From: an uncultured Saprospiraceae bacterium
Lineage (GTDB): Bacteria > Bacteroidota > Bacteroidia > Chitinophagales > Saprospiraceae
Direction: 5' to 3'
NCBI GenBank assembly: GCA_937922815.1
Contig: CALAJP010000122.1
Coordinates: forward strand, 1 to 40,937
Length of the DNA: 40,937 nucleotides
Under the pieces are notes generated by a model, which was given only the letters and a program-made list of their open reading frames with translations, had not been told where the DNA came from and did not search any database. This document shows positions 24,326-33,894 of this stretch, one piece after another. Each line of letters opens with the position of its first letter. The stretch's first letter is position 1. Both the position numbers and the translations under genes were made by a program.

Positions 24326-27300
24326 TTAATATTCATTAGAAAGCAAGGCTTCTATTTGAGTTCTAAGCATGGGGCTACTAGGACTGTAGGTTTTTTTGAA
24401 TGCAATCTTACCTGCTTTATTAATTAAATAATAGGTCGGCAGATTTTTTACTTTATATAATTGAGCGATTTCGGACGAAAATCCAACATTTTTAGAACTT
24501 CCATGAACCTGAACTCCAGGCAAGTTTTGTTGAAAAACGAAGGGCTCCCAAAGAGATTTATCTTCATCTAGAGAAATAAAAACGAAAGCTATATCTTGAT
24601 TTTCATACTCTTTTACAAGCTTTTTGGCGTGAGCTAAAGAACGTAAACAAGGCATGCACCATGTCGCCCAAAAATCCAAATAAACAACTTTTCCTTTCAA
24701 ATTAGCTAACTCAATTGGTTTTTTATTGATATCGAATAACTTGAAATTTGGGGCATCTGCTCCTGCCAAAAGCCCTACCTCTTCGGTATATACGGTTCGC
24801 AACAAATCGTTGTAGTCTTCATAAGGCGATTGAATAAGGTGATTTTTAATATCTAGACTTTTTGTTTTTGCCTGTCCTTGTTTGCAAGCAATGGCAAACG
24901 ACTTTGTTTCCAGAAAAGCTAAAGGTTTGCCTTCGAAATAATTACTTCTTTGATATTCTTTATTAAGCTTATTGCTAAAATATTTTTCGAAACTAGTCAG
25001 AAAAGAGGCATATTCCAAGCCAACTATTAGAGGCGATACTAACTTTATTTGATGAAGAACTTCTTGTTCTATTTTTTCTTTCATCGTTTTAGAAGCTGCT
25101 AAGTTACTTGAACTTATTGCCTCAAGGGTCTTGATAAAAAGAGATAAATGTTTCGCCTTTATTTCAGATAAAATAGTTTTATAGAAAGAAACATCTAGTT
25201 TAGATTTAAAACTAGTTAGAAAACGCTCTTCTTTTTGTAGGTTTTGTTTGATTAAATTGAAGTTTTCTAAAGCACTATTATTCTTAGCATATACGAATTT
25301 AGGTAGTTTTTGATATTTGAATAGAAAATCATTTTCATTTTTATAATATCCTTCAAAAGAAAAAGTATGATTATTATTTGATATTGTTAATTTTTGTCCA
25401 GGAGATAAATAGATAAGTTGTTGTTGATTGTCTGACTTTAAATTAGCAAATACAGGGTCTGATAATGAAATTGTTTTTATTAATTCTCCATTAGTTTTCT
25501 TTTCAAATGTATTTAAATTAAAAATAGTATTTCTTTTGAAAATTAATTCTCCATGAACTACTAATTCTCCTACCGAATTATCTTTTAAAACAATAGCTGT
25601 TTCTTGAAATGGTCTTACTTTTTTCGTATCCGAAAGGTCAATAATATCCGATTCTGTAACATCCATCAATAGTTGAGAGGAAGCATGTGTACTATTGGGC
25701 GAGGTGTTTCTTTTTTCTCCTCGAATAAATAAGTTTTTGATTGATGAATATTCGTAACTAGCTATTGTTTCTTTATCGCCGCCTAATTTATTTAACTGAA
25801 CGACATCTATTGCTGCTCTAATTAATTTTTTTAAATCAGTATAAGGGTTCTCCGCTTTAAAATCAGCGATTTCAATTTGTAAAGCTTCTAATTTTTTTTC
25901 TTTAGCAGACCAATAAAGACTTTTGGCCAATGTGTAATAGAGTGCTTTGTTTTTTAAATATTTATCGGCATCAGTTGTGTTGGTTAGGGGAGATAGAAAC
26001 TGGGTTGTTCCAGAGGTTTTTATAGTTCTTTCTTTTAGTGACACCAAGTGTTTAGGAATCCAACCATACTCGCCATTGTGAATTTCTACTTTTAATAGGT
26101 AATCTTTCGTGATTACATTTTTATGTTTGAATGTAACGGGTTCAGATGTTTTGAGTTGTAAATATTTGAGTTGAACATCTTTAGGAAGTATATATTTTGG
26201 GCCATCAGAGGCTAGATAAGCATCCTCAAATATTGGCGTTTCATTACTTCTAGTTTGAACGAAAAAATCAACCTTGGCAACGGTGGGAGTGTACCACTGC
26301 TTGGATTCAATTTTTTCTGATGGGGCATAAGTTTTTAAGTCATCAGCAAAAGCATAACCTTTGTCCCCTGTTTCTGTTTCTACATAAAGCCACTGATTTT
26401 CTTGTGCATCTATATTCTTTGGATAAGAGCGATTCAGGTATTTTAATATTGAATGTGGTTGAACCTTTGTTACTAATTTTCCCACTAACGGTTTGGTGAG
26501 TAGGTTGATTGAGTTTTTATTGGAATACAAAATGTCTTTACTCTTGAAATCATCAAATGTAAACTTAGTTTCTCGTCTAAAGTTTAGGTATAGTTCTAAG
26601 AAATTAACATAATAGGGCGATAAAAAAGCATCATCGTTAGAGATTTCGATTAGATTTAGAAAATCATAAAATGAGGGTTTTATAAGGTCAAAATCGGGAC
26701 TTTTTTTAATTAATTTCTCGTGTCGGTATTGAAGTAGGTGATAAGCCCACCAATAATCAATTTCGGCACGAATGAAGTTTACAAAGTTTTTAGACAGGCT
26801 TAAATCAAATTCTTTAGTGTAATTTTTGATGAATTTTAGTTTCTGTCGACGAATATTGTTTAGTTTTTCTTTAAATAGAATAGGAGTAGAAACTTCAATT
26901 TCGTATAATATATTTTGAGCATTCCAAGAGTTGAATTTGCTGTACAAAGCATTCAACATCATATTTTCATCGCCTAAATCTCCTTCGAATAGAATATTTT
27001 TTTCATGATGAATGTCCAAGCTAAGAAGCTGGTTGGGCTCCATATAGACGGCTATTTTCTGCGAACCTAATTTTATCGTAGCTATTTGAGGGTTGTCGAT
27101 AGAACAGTTCCAACCAAATTTATTTTTTATTACAGGAAGTTCTCTTTCCATTACTTTTAATGAAATAAAGTCTTGAACATATGACAACGATATATTATTA
27201 TCTTCTTCGTTCAAAAAATGTCCATTAAGTACAAAGTTAGATTTTACTTCATACAAGGTATCGGCTACATTTTCAGTAATAGACTGACAAAATAATGGCT

Positions 27301-27346
27301 TTCCTGAAATGGAAAAGAACAGAATGAGTGTTAAAAAGAATTTCAA
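24326..27346 (-). CDS. Large secreted SH3-like/TlpA thioredoxin fusion protein, 1006 aa
   Basis: A signal peptide (MKFFLTLILFFSISGKPLFCQ) is followed by a ~230-residue helical/DUF4369-like region. Next come two SH3-like segments, about 285-345 (LNRSYPKNIDAQENQWLYVETETGDKGYAFADDL) and about 350-435 (ending GEYGWIPKHLVSL). A middle region with a second DUF4369-like beta domain (about 590-690) and long helices follows. The C-terminal ~150 residues are a TlpA thioredoxin fold with active site C897-M-P-C900 in DFWATWCMPC and the cis-Pro segment VKNLPTYYLIN. TlpA proteins are usually 170-400 residues, so this is an unusually long fusion. It is probably periplasmic. The start is TTG (27346), needed to keep the signal peptide, 22 bp after purM on the same strand. 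Confidence 0.82.
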   Translation of the reverse strand: MKFFLTLILFFSISGKPLFCQSITENVADTLYEVKSNFVLNGHFLNEEDNNISLSYVQDFISLKVMERELPVIKNKFGWNCSIDNPQIATIKLGSQKIAVYMEPNQLLSLDIHHEKNILFEGDLGDENMMLNALYSKFNSWNAQNILYEIEVSTPILFKEKLNNIRRQKLKFIKNYTKEFDLSLSKNFVNFIRAEIDYWWAYHLLQYRHEKLIKKSPDFDLIKPSFYDFLNLIEISNDDAFLSPYYVNFLELYLNFRRETKFTFDDFKSKDILYSNKNSINLLTKPLVGKLVTKVQPHSILKYLNRSYPKNIDAQENQWLYVETETGDKGYAFADDLKTYAPSEKIESKQWYTPTVAKVDFFVQTRSNETPIFEDAYLASDGPKYILPKDVQLKYLQLKTSEPVTFKHKNVITKDYLLKVEIHNGEYGWIPKHLVSLKERTIKTSGTTQFLSPLTNTTDADKYLKNKALYYTLAKSLYWSAKEKKLEALQIEIADFKAENPYTDLKKLIRAAIDVVQLNKLGGDKETIASYEYSSIKNLFIRGEKRNTSPNSTHASSQLLMDVTESDIIDLSDTKKVRPFQETAIVLKDNSVGELVVHGELIFKRNTIFNLNTFEKKTNGELIKTISLSDPVFANLKSDNQQQLIYLSPGQKLTISNNNHTFSFEGYYKNENDFLFKYQKLPKFVYAKNNSALENFNLIKQNLQKEERFLTSFKSKLDVSFYKTILSEIKAKHLSLFIKTLEAISSSNLAASKTMKEKIEQEVLHQIKLVSPLIVGLEYASFLTSFEKYFSNKLNKEYQRSNYFEGKPLAFLETKSFAIACKQGQAKTKSLDIKNHLIQSPYEDYNDLLRTVYTEEVGLLAGADAPNFKLFDINKKPIELANLKGKVVYLDFWATWCMPCLRSLAHAKKLVKEYENQDIAFVFISLDEDKSLWEPFVFQQNLPGVQVHGSSKNVGFSSEIAQLYKVKNLPTYYLINKAGKIAFKKTYSPSSPMLRTQIEALLSNEY

Positions 27347-27368
27347 AGTATAGTTTGTTTGTTATAGC

Positions 27369-28544
27369 TTAATGATATGCTATTTCAGTGCCATCGTTAG
27401 TGGTTAAAGTAATTTGTTTTGGTCCATCTACGACTTTTCCTATGATTTTAGCATCTATGTTAAACGATTTGGAAATATCTATTATTTCGTTGGCATATTC
27501 TTCTTTAACATAAAACTCTAATCGATGCCCCATATTAAATACTTCATACATTTCACGAGGATTCGTATTAGATTCTTTTTGAATGAGGTCAAACAAAGGA
27601 GGAGGAGTAAATAGGTTATCTTTAATGATATGAATATCATCAACAAATTTCAATACTTTGGTTTGAGCCCCTCCTGTACAGTGAATTAGACCGTTAATTT
27701 TATTTGGAGAAATATGGTCAAATACTTTCTTAAGTACAGGTAAGTAGGTACGTGTAGGGGATAGCACTAACTTTCCGATAGGAATATTATTTCCTTCTAT
27801 AGTAATAGTGTCGGTAAGTTTTTTACTTCCACAGTATACGACAGAATCGTCCAAACTTGGTTCGAATGATTCGGGGTATTTTTTTGCTAATTCATGGCTA
27901 AACACATCATGTCTTGCGGAGGTTAATCCGTTAGACCCCATACCTCCATTGTATTCATTTTCATAGGTAGATTTCCCATAGGATGCCAGTCCAACGATGA
28001 CATTTCCTGGTTGTATGTTATTGACTAATAGTTGGTCTCTTTTTATTCTCGCAAATGCAGTAAAACCAACATCAATAGACCGTACGATATCACCTACATC
28101 GGCTGTTTCTCCACCTGCTAGGTGCAAATTAACACCATGAGACGCCATTGTATCTTTGAATTCCTCGGCGGCATGAATAATGGTTTTGATGACTTCGCCA
28201 GAAATGTACTTTTTATTTCGACCTATAGTAGAAGAAAGGACAATGTCTTGAATGCAACCCACACAGGCCATGTCGTCCAAGTTCATAACCAAAGAGTCTT
28301 GAACAATTCCTTTCCAAACAGATAAATCACCAGTTTCCTTCCAGTAAATATAAGCTAGGCTAGTTTTAGTTCCTGCGGTATCGGCATGCATAATGTTGCA
28401 AAATGCTTGGTCTTTTGCAATTACATCGGGTAATATTTTACAAAATGCTTTGTCAAACAAACCTTTATCTAAGCCTTTAATTGCTTCGTGAACTTCGTTT
28501 TTATCAGCAGAAACTCCACGTTTCTCGTATTTAGAAAGTGCCAT
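27369..28544 (-). CDS. purM: Phosphoribosylformylglycinamidine cyclo-ligase PurM (AIR synthase), long Bacteroidota form, 391 aa
   Basis: PurM closes the imidazole ring (FGAM to AIR, step five of purine synthesis). MALSKYEKRGVSADKNEVHEAI opens the protein, followed by MHADTAGTKTSLAYIYW (ATP site), VMNLDDMACVG, HLAGGETADVGDIV and GLASYGKSTYENEYNGGMGSNGLTSARHDVF. LSPTRTYLPVLKK and GLIHCTGGAQTK lie further on, and VFNMGHRLEFYV near the C terminus. At 391 residues it is longer than the ~345-residue E. coli enzyme but normal for Bacteroidota. I start at ATG 28544; the frame can extend 4 codons to a TTG. A TlpA-type gene follows within 22 bp. purL is about 17 kb away on the other strand. Confidence 0.95.
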   Translation of the reverse strand: MALSKYEKRGVSADKNEVHEAIKGLDKGLFDKAFCKILPDVIAKDQAFCNIMHADTAGTKTSLAYIYWKETGDLSVWKGIVQDSLVMNLDDMACVGCIQDIVLSSTIGRNKKYISGEVIKTIIHAAEEFKDTMASHGVNLHLAGGETADVGDIVRSIDVGFTAFARIKRDQLLVNNIQPGNVIVGLASYGKSTYENEYNGGMGSNGLTSARHDVFSHELAKKYPESFEPSLDDSVVYCGSKKLTDTITIEGNNIPIGKLVLSPTRTYLPVLKKVFDHISPNKINGLIHCTGGAQTKVLKFVDDIHIIKDNLFTPPPLFDLIQKESNTNPREMYEVFNMGHRLEFYVKEEYANEIIDISKSFNIDAKIIGKVVDGPKQITLTTNDGTEIAYH

Positions 28545-28630
28545 TTTTTTTTTCAAAATTACTAAAAAAGTGCTTTTAAATACTAAAAAAAGATTTTTTT
28601 TTCTAAAACGTCGAACTTGTACTTAAACGA

Positions 28631-30706
28631 TTAGACTAACGAAACATTGGTATTCGGTTCTTTAAGGGTAGAGGTTAGAGGTCTATTTTTACTTTCTAGA
28701 CGATTGGAATGGGGGATGTTAATAGTAAATTCGGTGCCAATGTCTGGTTTTGAATTTATTTTTATTTTTCCATTATAATGGTTTACTAATATTTCAACGG
28801 CAGATAATCCTAATCCAGGAGTTTGAATTTTAGTAGAATTCAATTTATAAAAAGGTTGGAAAATTTTATTTATTTTATCTTTTTCAATTCCAATGCCATT
28901 ATCTAGTACGGAGATACTTATTTCGTATTCTTTTTTCTGTACGGAGACTATAATTTTGGGTGAAATGTCTTCTTTGGAAAAAATGAGTGCATTTTTGATA
29001 ATGTTTTCGAAAATGGTGATGAAATTGGTATAACAAAACTCGAAGGGTTGATTTTCACTTCCTTTCCATTCTATCTTTGCGTTCTTATCTTCGATTAAGT
29101 TTTTTAGATTAAATAGGGCAGTTTGATAGGCATCATAAATATTGATTTTTTTAAAATGGTTTTTATTTAAATCTAAACAAGCAAATTTAAGGTAGGCATC
29201 TACGACTAAATTCATGTTTTCTAGTGTATCATCTATTAATACTTTATATTCACTATTGCTGGGGTTTGATTGTAATTCGTTTACAAAAATTTTGATATTT
29301 CGAAGCGGGGATTTAAAATCATTCGACAGAGAAAAAGATAAATCCGTCATTATTTGGTTGGCTCTTTTAACCTGTAAGTATTTTTGTTCCAGTAGGTTTT
29401 GATTGTTTAATAACTGTTTATTAAGTTTCGATTTTTCTTGGTTTGATTTTCTTACAGACCTCAAGTGTTTAACGAGTGCCAAAAAAAGTATAAAGATTAA
29501 GAAAGAAGTTATCGTTAACCAGCGAGATTTTTCTTTAAAAAATATACTTTGCTGTTCTGTTAATGCTAATTGTTGATCTAACTTTTCGATTGTTCTTATT
29601 TTATCGAAAGCCATTTTTTTATCATTGGTTTTTTCTTGATTTATTTTTGCTAGTAAATCTTCTATTTTTTTTAGTGTAATAGATAAGCCATCATAATCTT
29701 TAGTTTTCTTTTGGTACTCCGAGGCACCCTTAAGGATGGATAAAGAATAAGTATTGGGCAATTCAGCTACTATTAGATTAAGGTGGGTTAAATATTTTTT
29801 TTCGTTAAAGTTGAATATAGCTCTATAATCTTTACTGTCTTCGTTAAACAATAGAGATATTAACATATCTGCTATGTTAACATTAGTATTTAATGAATTA
29901 TGTTGATATTCTTTAGAGAGAAGAAATTCAGTAAATAAACTATTATTTTCATAAGGAGGGCCATCGAAATTAGATTTAAAAACTCTTTTCCATATTTCGA
30001 CCATAGCTATAATGTAGTCTTCAGTGTAGTTTTTGTTACGATTAAGCTGTTGGGTGAAATAATCTAATTCTTCTTTTTTTCCAGAATAAGTAGTCGCTAG
30101 GAATACTATATATTTAGGTTGTTGTTCTAATTGATGAAGCGTGTTTTTGGTTAGGGCGTCAGTTATGGTTTTTTCTTTAAATTGCTTTAAGTTACTTTTA
30201 TTAATATAGTTGATTGCGTACATTGAAGTACTTATAAAATAGACTTTTAAATTATTTTGTTCTAACGATTTAGAGATTGCTATAAGGTTTAGATTTTCTC
30301 CTTTAGCTTTTTTTCCTAATTCGTGATAAAATATGCTAAATAAATGTGTAGTACGGACTTCGTCGTCTATAAATGGAAGTATTTCATCCATTAATGAAAG
30401 TGTATTTTTACTATCATTCGAAAAATAATATAATGAAGCTAAATTAGTACCATGCCAAACTATGGATCTATGGTCGGGAGTTTCTTTTGCTTTTTGATAT
30501 TCTTTATGATGGTAATAGTAAAGTGCTTCGGAATTACTTTGGCAGAATTGAATGTTAGCAATTATTAAAGGAATTTCTTTTGCCCTTAACTCTTCTTCTA
30601 ATTCAAAATAGTGCTGAAGGTTACGAATTTCATAATGTTCGGGCGAGGCTATAAGTAATGAGCCATAAAGTAAGAATATTAATGTGGTAAGTTTTGAAAA
30701 ATTCAT
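28631..30706 (-). CDS. Sensor histidine kinase-like protein lacking the phospho-acceptor histidine, 691 aa
   Basis: A signal peptide (MNFSKLTTLIFLLYGSLLIAS) precedes a ~370-residue helical sensor domain outside the cytoplasm. A transmembrane helix (WLTITSFLIFILFLALV), a short coiled coil, a DHp-like region and a HATPase_c domain follow. The H-box reads SLSNDFKSPLRN: the position normally occupied by the autophosphorylated His is Asn, codon AAT at 29321-29323. The ATP lid motifs look intact: N-box ENIIKNAL, G1 DNGIGI, F-box FQPFYK, G2 GLGLSAVE. It may thus be a pseudokinase that binds ATP and acts allosterically or in a heterodimer. I chose ATG 30706; ATG 30718 adds four residues. No response regulator is nearby; another orphan kinase gene lies upstream. 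Confidence 0.88.
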   Translation of the reverse strand: MNFSKLTTLIFLLYGSLLIASPEHYEIRNLQHYFELEEELRAKEIPLIIANIQFCQSNSEALYYYHHKEYQKAKETPDHRSIVWHGTNLASLYYFSNDSKNTLSLMDEILPFIDDEVRTTHLFSIFYHELGKKAKGENLNLIAISKSLEQNNLKVYFISTSMYAINYINKSNLKQFKEKTITDALTKNTLHQLEQQPKYIVFLATTYSGKKEELDYFTQQLNRNKNYTEDYIIAMVEIWKRVFKSNFDGPPYENNSLFTEFLLSKEYQHNSLNTNVNIADMLISLLFNEDSKDYRAIFNFNEKKYLTHLNLIVAELPNTYSLSILKGASEYQKKTKDYDGLSITLKKIEDLLAKINQEKTNDKKMAFDKIRTIEKLDQQLALTEQQSIFFKEKSRWLTITSFLIFILFLALVKHLRSVRKSNQEKSKLNKQLLNNQNLLEQKYLQVKRANQIMTDLSFSLSNDFKSPLRNIKIFVNELQSNPSNSEYKVLIDDTLENMNLVVDAYLKFACLDLNKNHFKKINIYDAYQTALFNLKNLIEDKNAKIEWKGSENQPFEFCYTNFITIFENIIKNALIFSKEDISPKIIVSVQKKEYEISISVLDNGIGIEKDKINKIFQPFYKLNSTKIQTPGLGLSAVEILVNHYNGKIKINSKPDIGTEFTINIPHSNRLESKNRPLTSTLKEPNTNVSLV

Positions 30707-31013
30707 TATTAAAACCATTTAATGAAATTAGTAAGGTTGAGTACATTATATATGGTTTGTGTTTGTAATATGTAAAATCAAAACTTGTGCCAATAGACCG
30801 ACTTTTTTTATAAAACAAATATTTTTTTACAACTGGGGAATATAATAGACTTTATTACGAATGAATTCATATGGATTAAAAATGTTCTTTTTACTTCACT
30901 CTTCGTCAAGTATTCATCTTAATACCTATGGGTATTAGATTTCGTGCTTTCCTTGATTGAAATAAAAATTCCTGTTTTTTCTCTCATACAATCTAATTCG
31001 TAATAATATCTAT
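30707..31013. promoter_or_regulatory. 307-bp gap between the two sensor-kinase genes
   Basis: No gene is visible. The stretch holds a 7-bp inverted repeat, TAATACC-tatg-GGTATTA at 30920-30937, which could be an operator or a weak structure. The sequence is otherwise AT-rich and should contain the promoter of the histidine-less kinase. I could not identify a full promoter. Confidence 0.3.
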
Positions 31014-33125
31014 TCATTCTACAGTACCATGTGTCTGGTTTTTAATAAGAATTTGGTTAGAATCATTTGCAGCTGCTTTTATTTTTATGTGGAAAGTGGT
31101 GTAATGGTTAAGTTTAGATTCAACCCAAATTTTACCATCCATACTTTCAATAATTTTAGCACATGACGAAAGCCCTATTCCTGAACCAGGATACTCGGAC
31201 GAACGGTGAACTTTTGTGAAGAGATTGAAAATGTCATCTAAATATTCATTTGCTATACCAATACCATTATCGGTTATACTTATTTGAATCCAACCATTAC
31301 CTAAGTCCTTATGAGAAATGTTAATCTCTGGGCTTGTATGAGGTCTACTGAATTTTAGAGAATTGGAAAGTATATTTTGAAACAAAACAGATATTAAAGT
31401 GAAATCACCTAATATTTTGGGTAAGTTTTTATAATTTATTGTCGCATTACTTGTTGTGATCGATGAAGACAAATTGTGTATTACGATGAATAACACATTT
31501 TCTAAAGAAACGACACCCATCTTTTTCTTAGTTCCTGCTATTTTTGAAAATTCTAATATATCATCAACTAATCGAATTAGGTAGAGGCAACTATTTTGAA
31601 TCATTAAAAATATATCTTTATCTTCTGCTTTTACTAAAGGTAGGTATTTGTCATTAAGTATTTCGTTTAGTGTTTTTATAGTACCAAGGGGTGATTTTAA
31701 ATCGTGGGCAGCTACATAAGCAAAAGAAGACAAGCTTTGATTTGCTTTTTCTAGTTTTGCGTTTGTTTTAGTCAATTCATGTTGTTGGAATTGAATAGTC
31801 CTCATTTTTTCTGAAATATCTTTATTCAACAAGACTAATTTTTTATTTGACTTTTCTTGCCGTTTTAACAGTCTATACCCCCATATACTTACAATTAACA
31901 ATATTACGGCAAGTATGGAGAAGAAAATAGTGTAGAATTTTTGTTTTAATAAAGTAATTCGATACTGTGATTCTTCAGCTTTTAGTCTATTGTTTTCGAT
32001 TGTTTTATCTACAATCCATTGTCCTTGTTCTATCCATGTATTTTGTCCTACTCTTCTTAATGTACCTACAATATCTTTTAGGTAACTTTTTTTTCGTTGA
32101 ATCTCTAACTCTTTTTTTATATTGTTATTTCGAGCATAGTATTCGACCAATAAGTTTGATATTCTAATACCTTCGTCTAATATTTGATTTTCTATACAAA
32201 GAGAAAGTCCTTTTTTGGCCCACTCTTCCATCAATTTCTTATTTCCTAAATTTTTATAGCTTATAGATTTGAGTAAGTAAGCCCTTGCAATTAAACTAGG
32301 GCTAGCTAATGTAGACAAGGAGGGTAACATTTGATCGAGCTCTGTAATAGCTGTGTTAGGATCAGTGACACTAAGTATTTCATTGGCTATTAAGGTAGTA
32401 TTTACTTTCCCTCGAACGAAGTTGATAGAATCCCAATGTTTAAAAGCGATTTGACAATATTCTAACGCTTTGTCATAATTACCTACTGCAAAATAGGCAT
32501 AAGCTAGACCATTAGCGGACCAACCGATATTTTCTACAAAAAGATCTTCTTCTAACGATAATTTAAAGGATTCTTCGGCTTTAAGTAATGCTTTGTCGTA
32601 ATCACGAAGTTTTATATAGGTAACAGCAAAGTTCGTTAACGATTCCATTATCCAGTTGCTGTTTCCTGCTTTAATGGCTATGTCGTTAAATTTTTGATTA
32701 TAATATAATGATATTTCGTATTGACGAAGTTCTGTATAAGAAAGGTTTAGAAATGTATAACTTCCCGCCAATAGTTCATCTCTATTTAGGCTTATAGCTA
32801 ATTGTTCACTTTTATTAAGCTTTTTTATCGCATTGGTATAGTCTCCCGTAAAATAGTAATATAAGCCTAACTCCATTAATGACCTACATTCACCATATAT
32901 ATACCCTATATCTTTACTTTTTTTCAATGCGGGTTTGATGAAAAAAGGCATTGAATCTACATTTAATGCTCTGTGTTTTTCTGCTATTTTGATTAACGAA
33001 TCCACTTCATTCGCTCCTTTGGGGCGAAAATCGCCATCTTGAGTTTTCGCGGTCTGACCGAAAACCAATAAGAGGGTAACGATACAATGAAGGGGTAAGA
33101 ATATATTTAGAAATCTTCCACGCAT
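31014..33125 (-). CDS. TPR-containing membrane sensor histidine kinase, 703 aa
   Basis: A signal peptide (MRGRFLNIFLPLHCIVTLLLVFGQ) is followed by a ~350-residue array of tetratricopeptide-like helices (GLYYYFTGDYTNAIKKLNKSE, GLAYAYFAVGNYDKALEYCQIAF). A transmembrane helix follows (FYTIFFSILAVILLIVSIWGY), then a coiled coil (KLVLLNKDISEKMRTIQ...LEKANQS). The DHp H-box AYVAAHDLKSPLGTIKTL has the phospho-acceptor His at codon 31704-31706. HATPase motifs are NILSNSLKFS, DNGIGI, LFTKVHRS and GSGIGLSSC. It autophosphorylates in response to an envelope or cytoplasmic cue; the cue and response regulator are unknown, since none is encoded nearby. The start at 33125 gives a clean signal peptide. An upstream in-frame ATG at 33209 would add 28 basic residues. 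A TAAATTTG -7-like element lies at 33194-33201. Confidence 0.92.
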   Translation of the reverse strand: MRGRFLNIFLPLHCIVTLLLVFGQTAKTQDGDFRPKGANEVDSLIKIAEKHRALNVDSMPFFIKPALKKSKDIGYIYGECRSLMELGLYYYFTGDYTNAIKKLNKSEQLAISLNRDELLAGSYTFLNLSYTELRQYEISLYYNQKFNDIAIKAGNSNWIMESLTNFAVTYIKLRDYDKALLKAEESFKLSLEEDLFVENIGWSANGLAYAYFAVGNYDKALEYCQIAFKHWDSINFVRGKVNTTLIANEILSVTDPNTAITELDQMLPSLSTLASPSLIARAYLLKSISYKNLGNKKLMEEWAKKGLSLCIENQILDEGIRISNLLVEYYARNNNIKKELEIQRKKSYLKDIVGTLRRVGQNTWIEQGQWIVDKTIENNRLKAEESQYRITLLKQKFYTIFFSILAVILLIVSIWGYRLLKRQEKSNKKLVLLNKDISEKMRTIQFQQHELTKTNAKLEKANQSLSSFAYVAAHDLKSPLGTIKTLNEILNDKYLPLVKAEDKDIFLMIQNSCLYLIRLVDDILEFSKIAGTKKKMGVVSLENVLFIVIHNLSSSITTSNATINYKNLPKILGDFTLISVLFQNILSNSLKFSRPHTSPEINISHKDLGNGWIQISITDNGIGIANEYLDDIFNLFTKVHRSSEYPGSGIGLSSCAKIIESMDGKIWVESKLNHYTTFHIKIKAAANDSNQILIKNQTHGTVE

Positions 33126-33270
33126 GAAAAAACGAGATTTATGGTTTTTATATGATTTACGACATTTATCAAAAATTGTTATTGTTAAAGAACCAAATTT
33201 ACTAAACATCCCCTATTTTTTGATATCGTAAGGAAGGTTTTTTATGTTGTTTTAAAATTAAACACCCCCT

Positions 33271-33888
33271 TTAAAAAGGAATAATTTCAGCCCAAAGGTA
33301 TTTTAATGTATTAGGAGTTAAAATGCCTAATAGTAAATTTGTGAAAACAAAACCAAAAATAGCTCCCCAAAAATGAGTATTGTGTTCAATGTTGTCATTG
33401 TTTTGCTTTTCCATGTAACTAGAGTACCATAAAAATGCAGGACCTAATAAAATACCAGGCATAGGAGGAAATAAAAACCATTCCCATGGATAAAAAAGAA
33501 TATAACTAAACACTAATGCTGAGGTTGCACCCGATGCACCTAATGCACGGTAAGCAGGGTTGTTGATATGCTTAAAGTATGATGGTATACTAGATAAAAT
33601 AACAGAAAGAATAAAAAACAATAAATAGAAGACTTTACCTTGTGCATCTCCAAAAATAGCGATGAATTGATATTCTAATCGTTCTCCTATGATGTACATT
33701 ACATAGCAATTCATGAATAGATGCATGTAGTCAGCGTGTACAAACCCACAACTTAGAAACCGCCAGTACGAACGGTCAGAACGCATTAAATAGGGATAGA
33801 ATAAGTATCTTTCACGGAGATTGTTATCTTGGAACGCAAGAATAGAAAACCCCATGATTGCCATGATTAAAATTAGTGTTAAGCTCAT
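33271..33888 (-). CDS. Rhomboid-family intramembrane serine protease, 205 aa
   Basis: This polytopic protein (about six transmembrane helices) cleaves helices within the membrane. The catalytic Ser119 lies in LGASGATSA, and the partner His172 in THFWGAIFG. The upstream HxxxxHLxxN motif (H51, H56, N60 in VHADYMHLFMNCYV) builds the oxyanion hole. It is the short core rhomboid type without a soluble N-terminal domain. It begins 6 bp after rlmH on the same strand, indicating one transcript. Substrates cannot be deduced. Confidence 0.92.
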   Translation of the reverse strand: MSLTLILIMAIMGFSILAFQDNNLRERYLFYPYLMRSDRSYWRFLSCGFVHADYMHLFMNCYVMYIIGERLEYQFIAIFGDAQGKVFYLLFFILSVILSSIPSYFKHINNPAYRALGASGATSALVFSYILFYPWEWFLFPPMPGILLGPAFLWYSSYMEKQNNDNIEHNTHFWGAIFGFVFTNLLLGILTPNTLKYLWAEIIPF

Positions 33889-33894
33889 AGTTTG

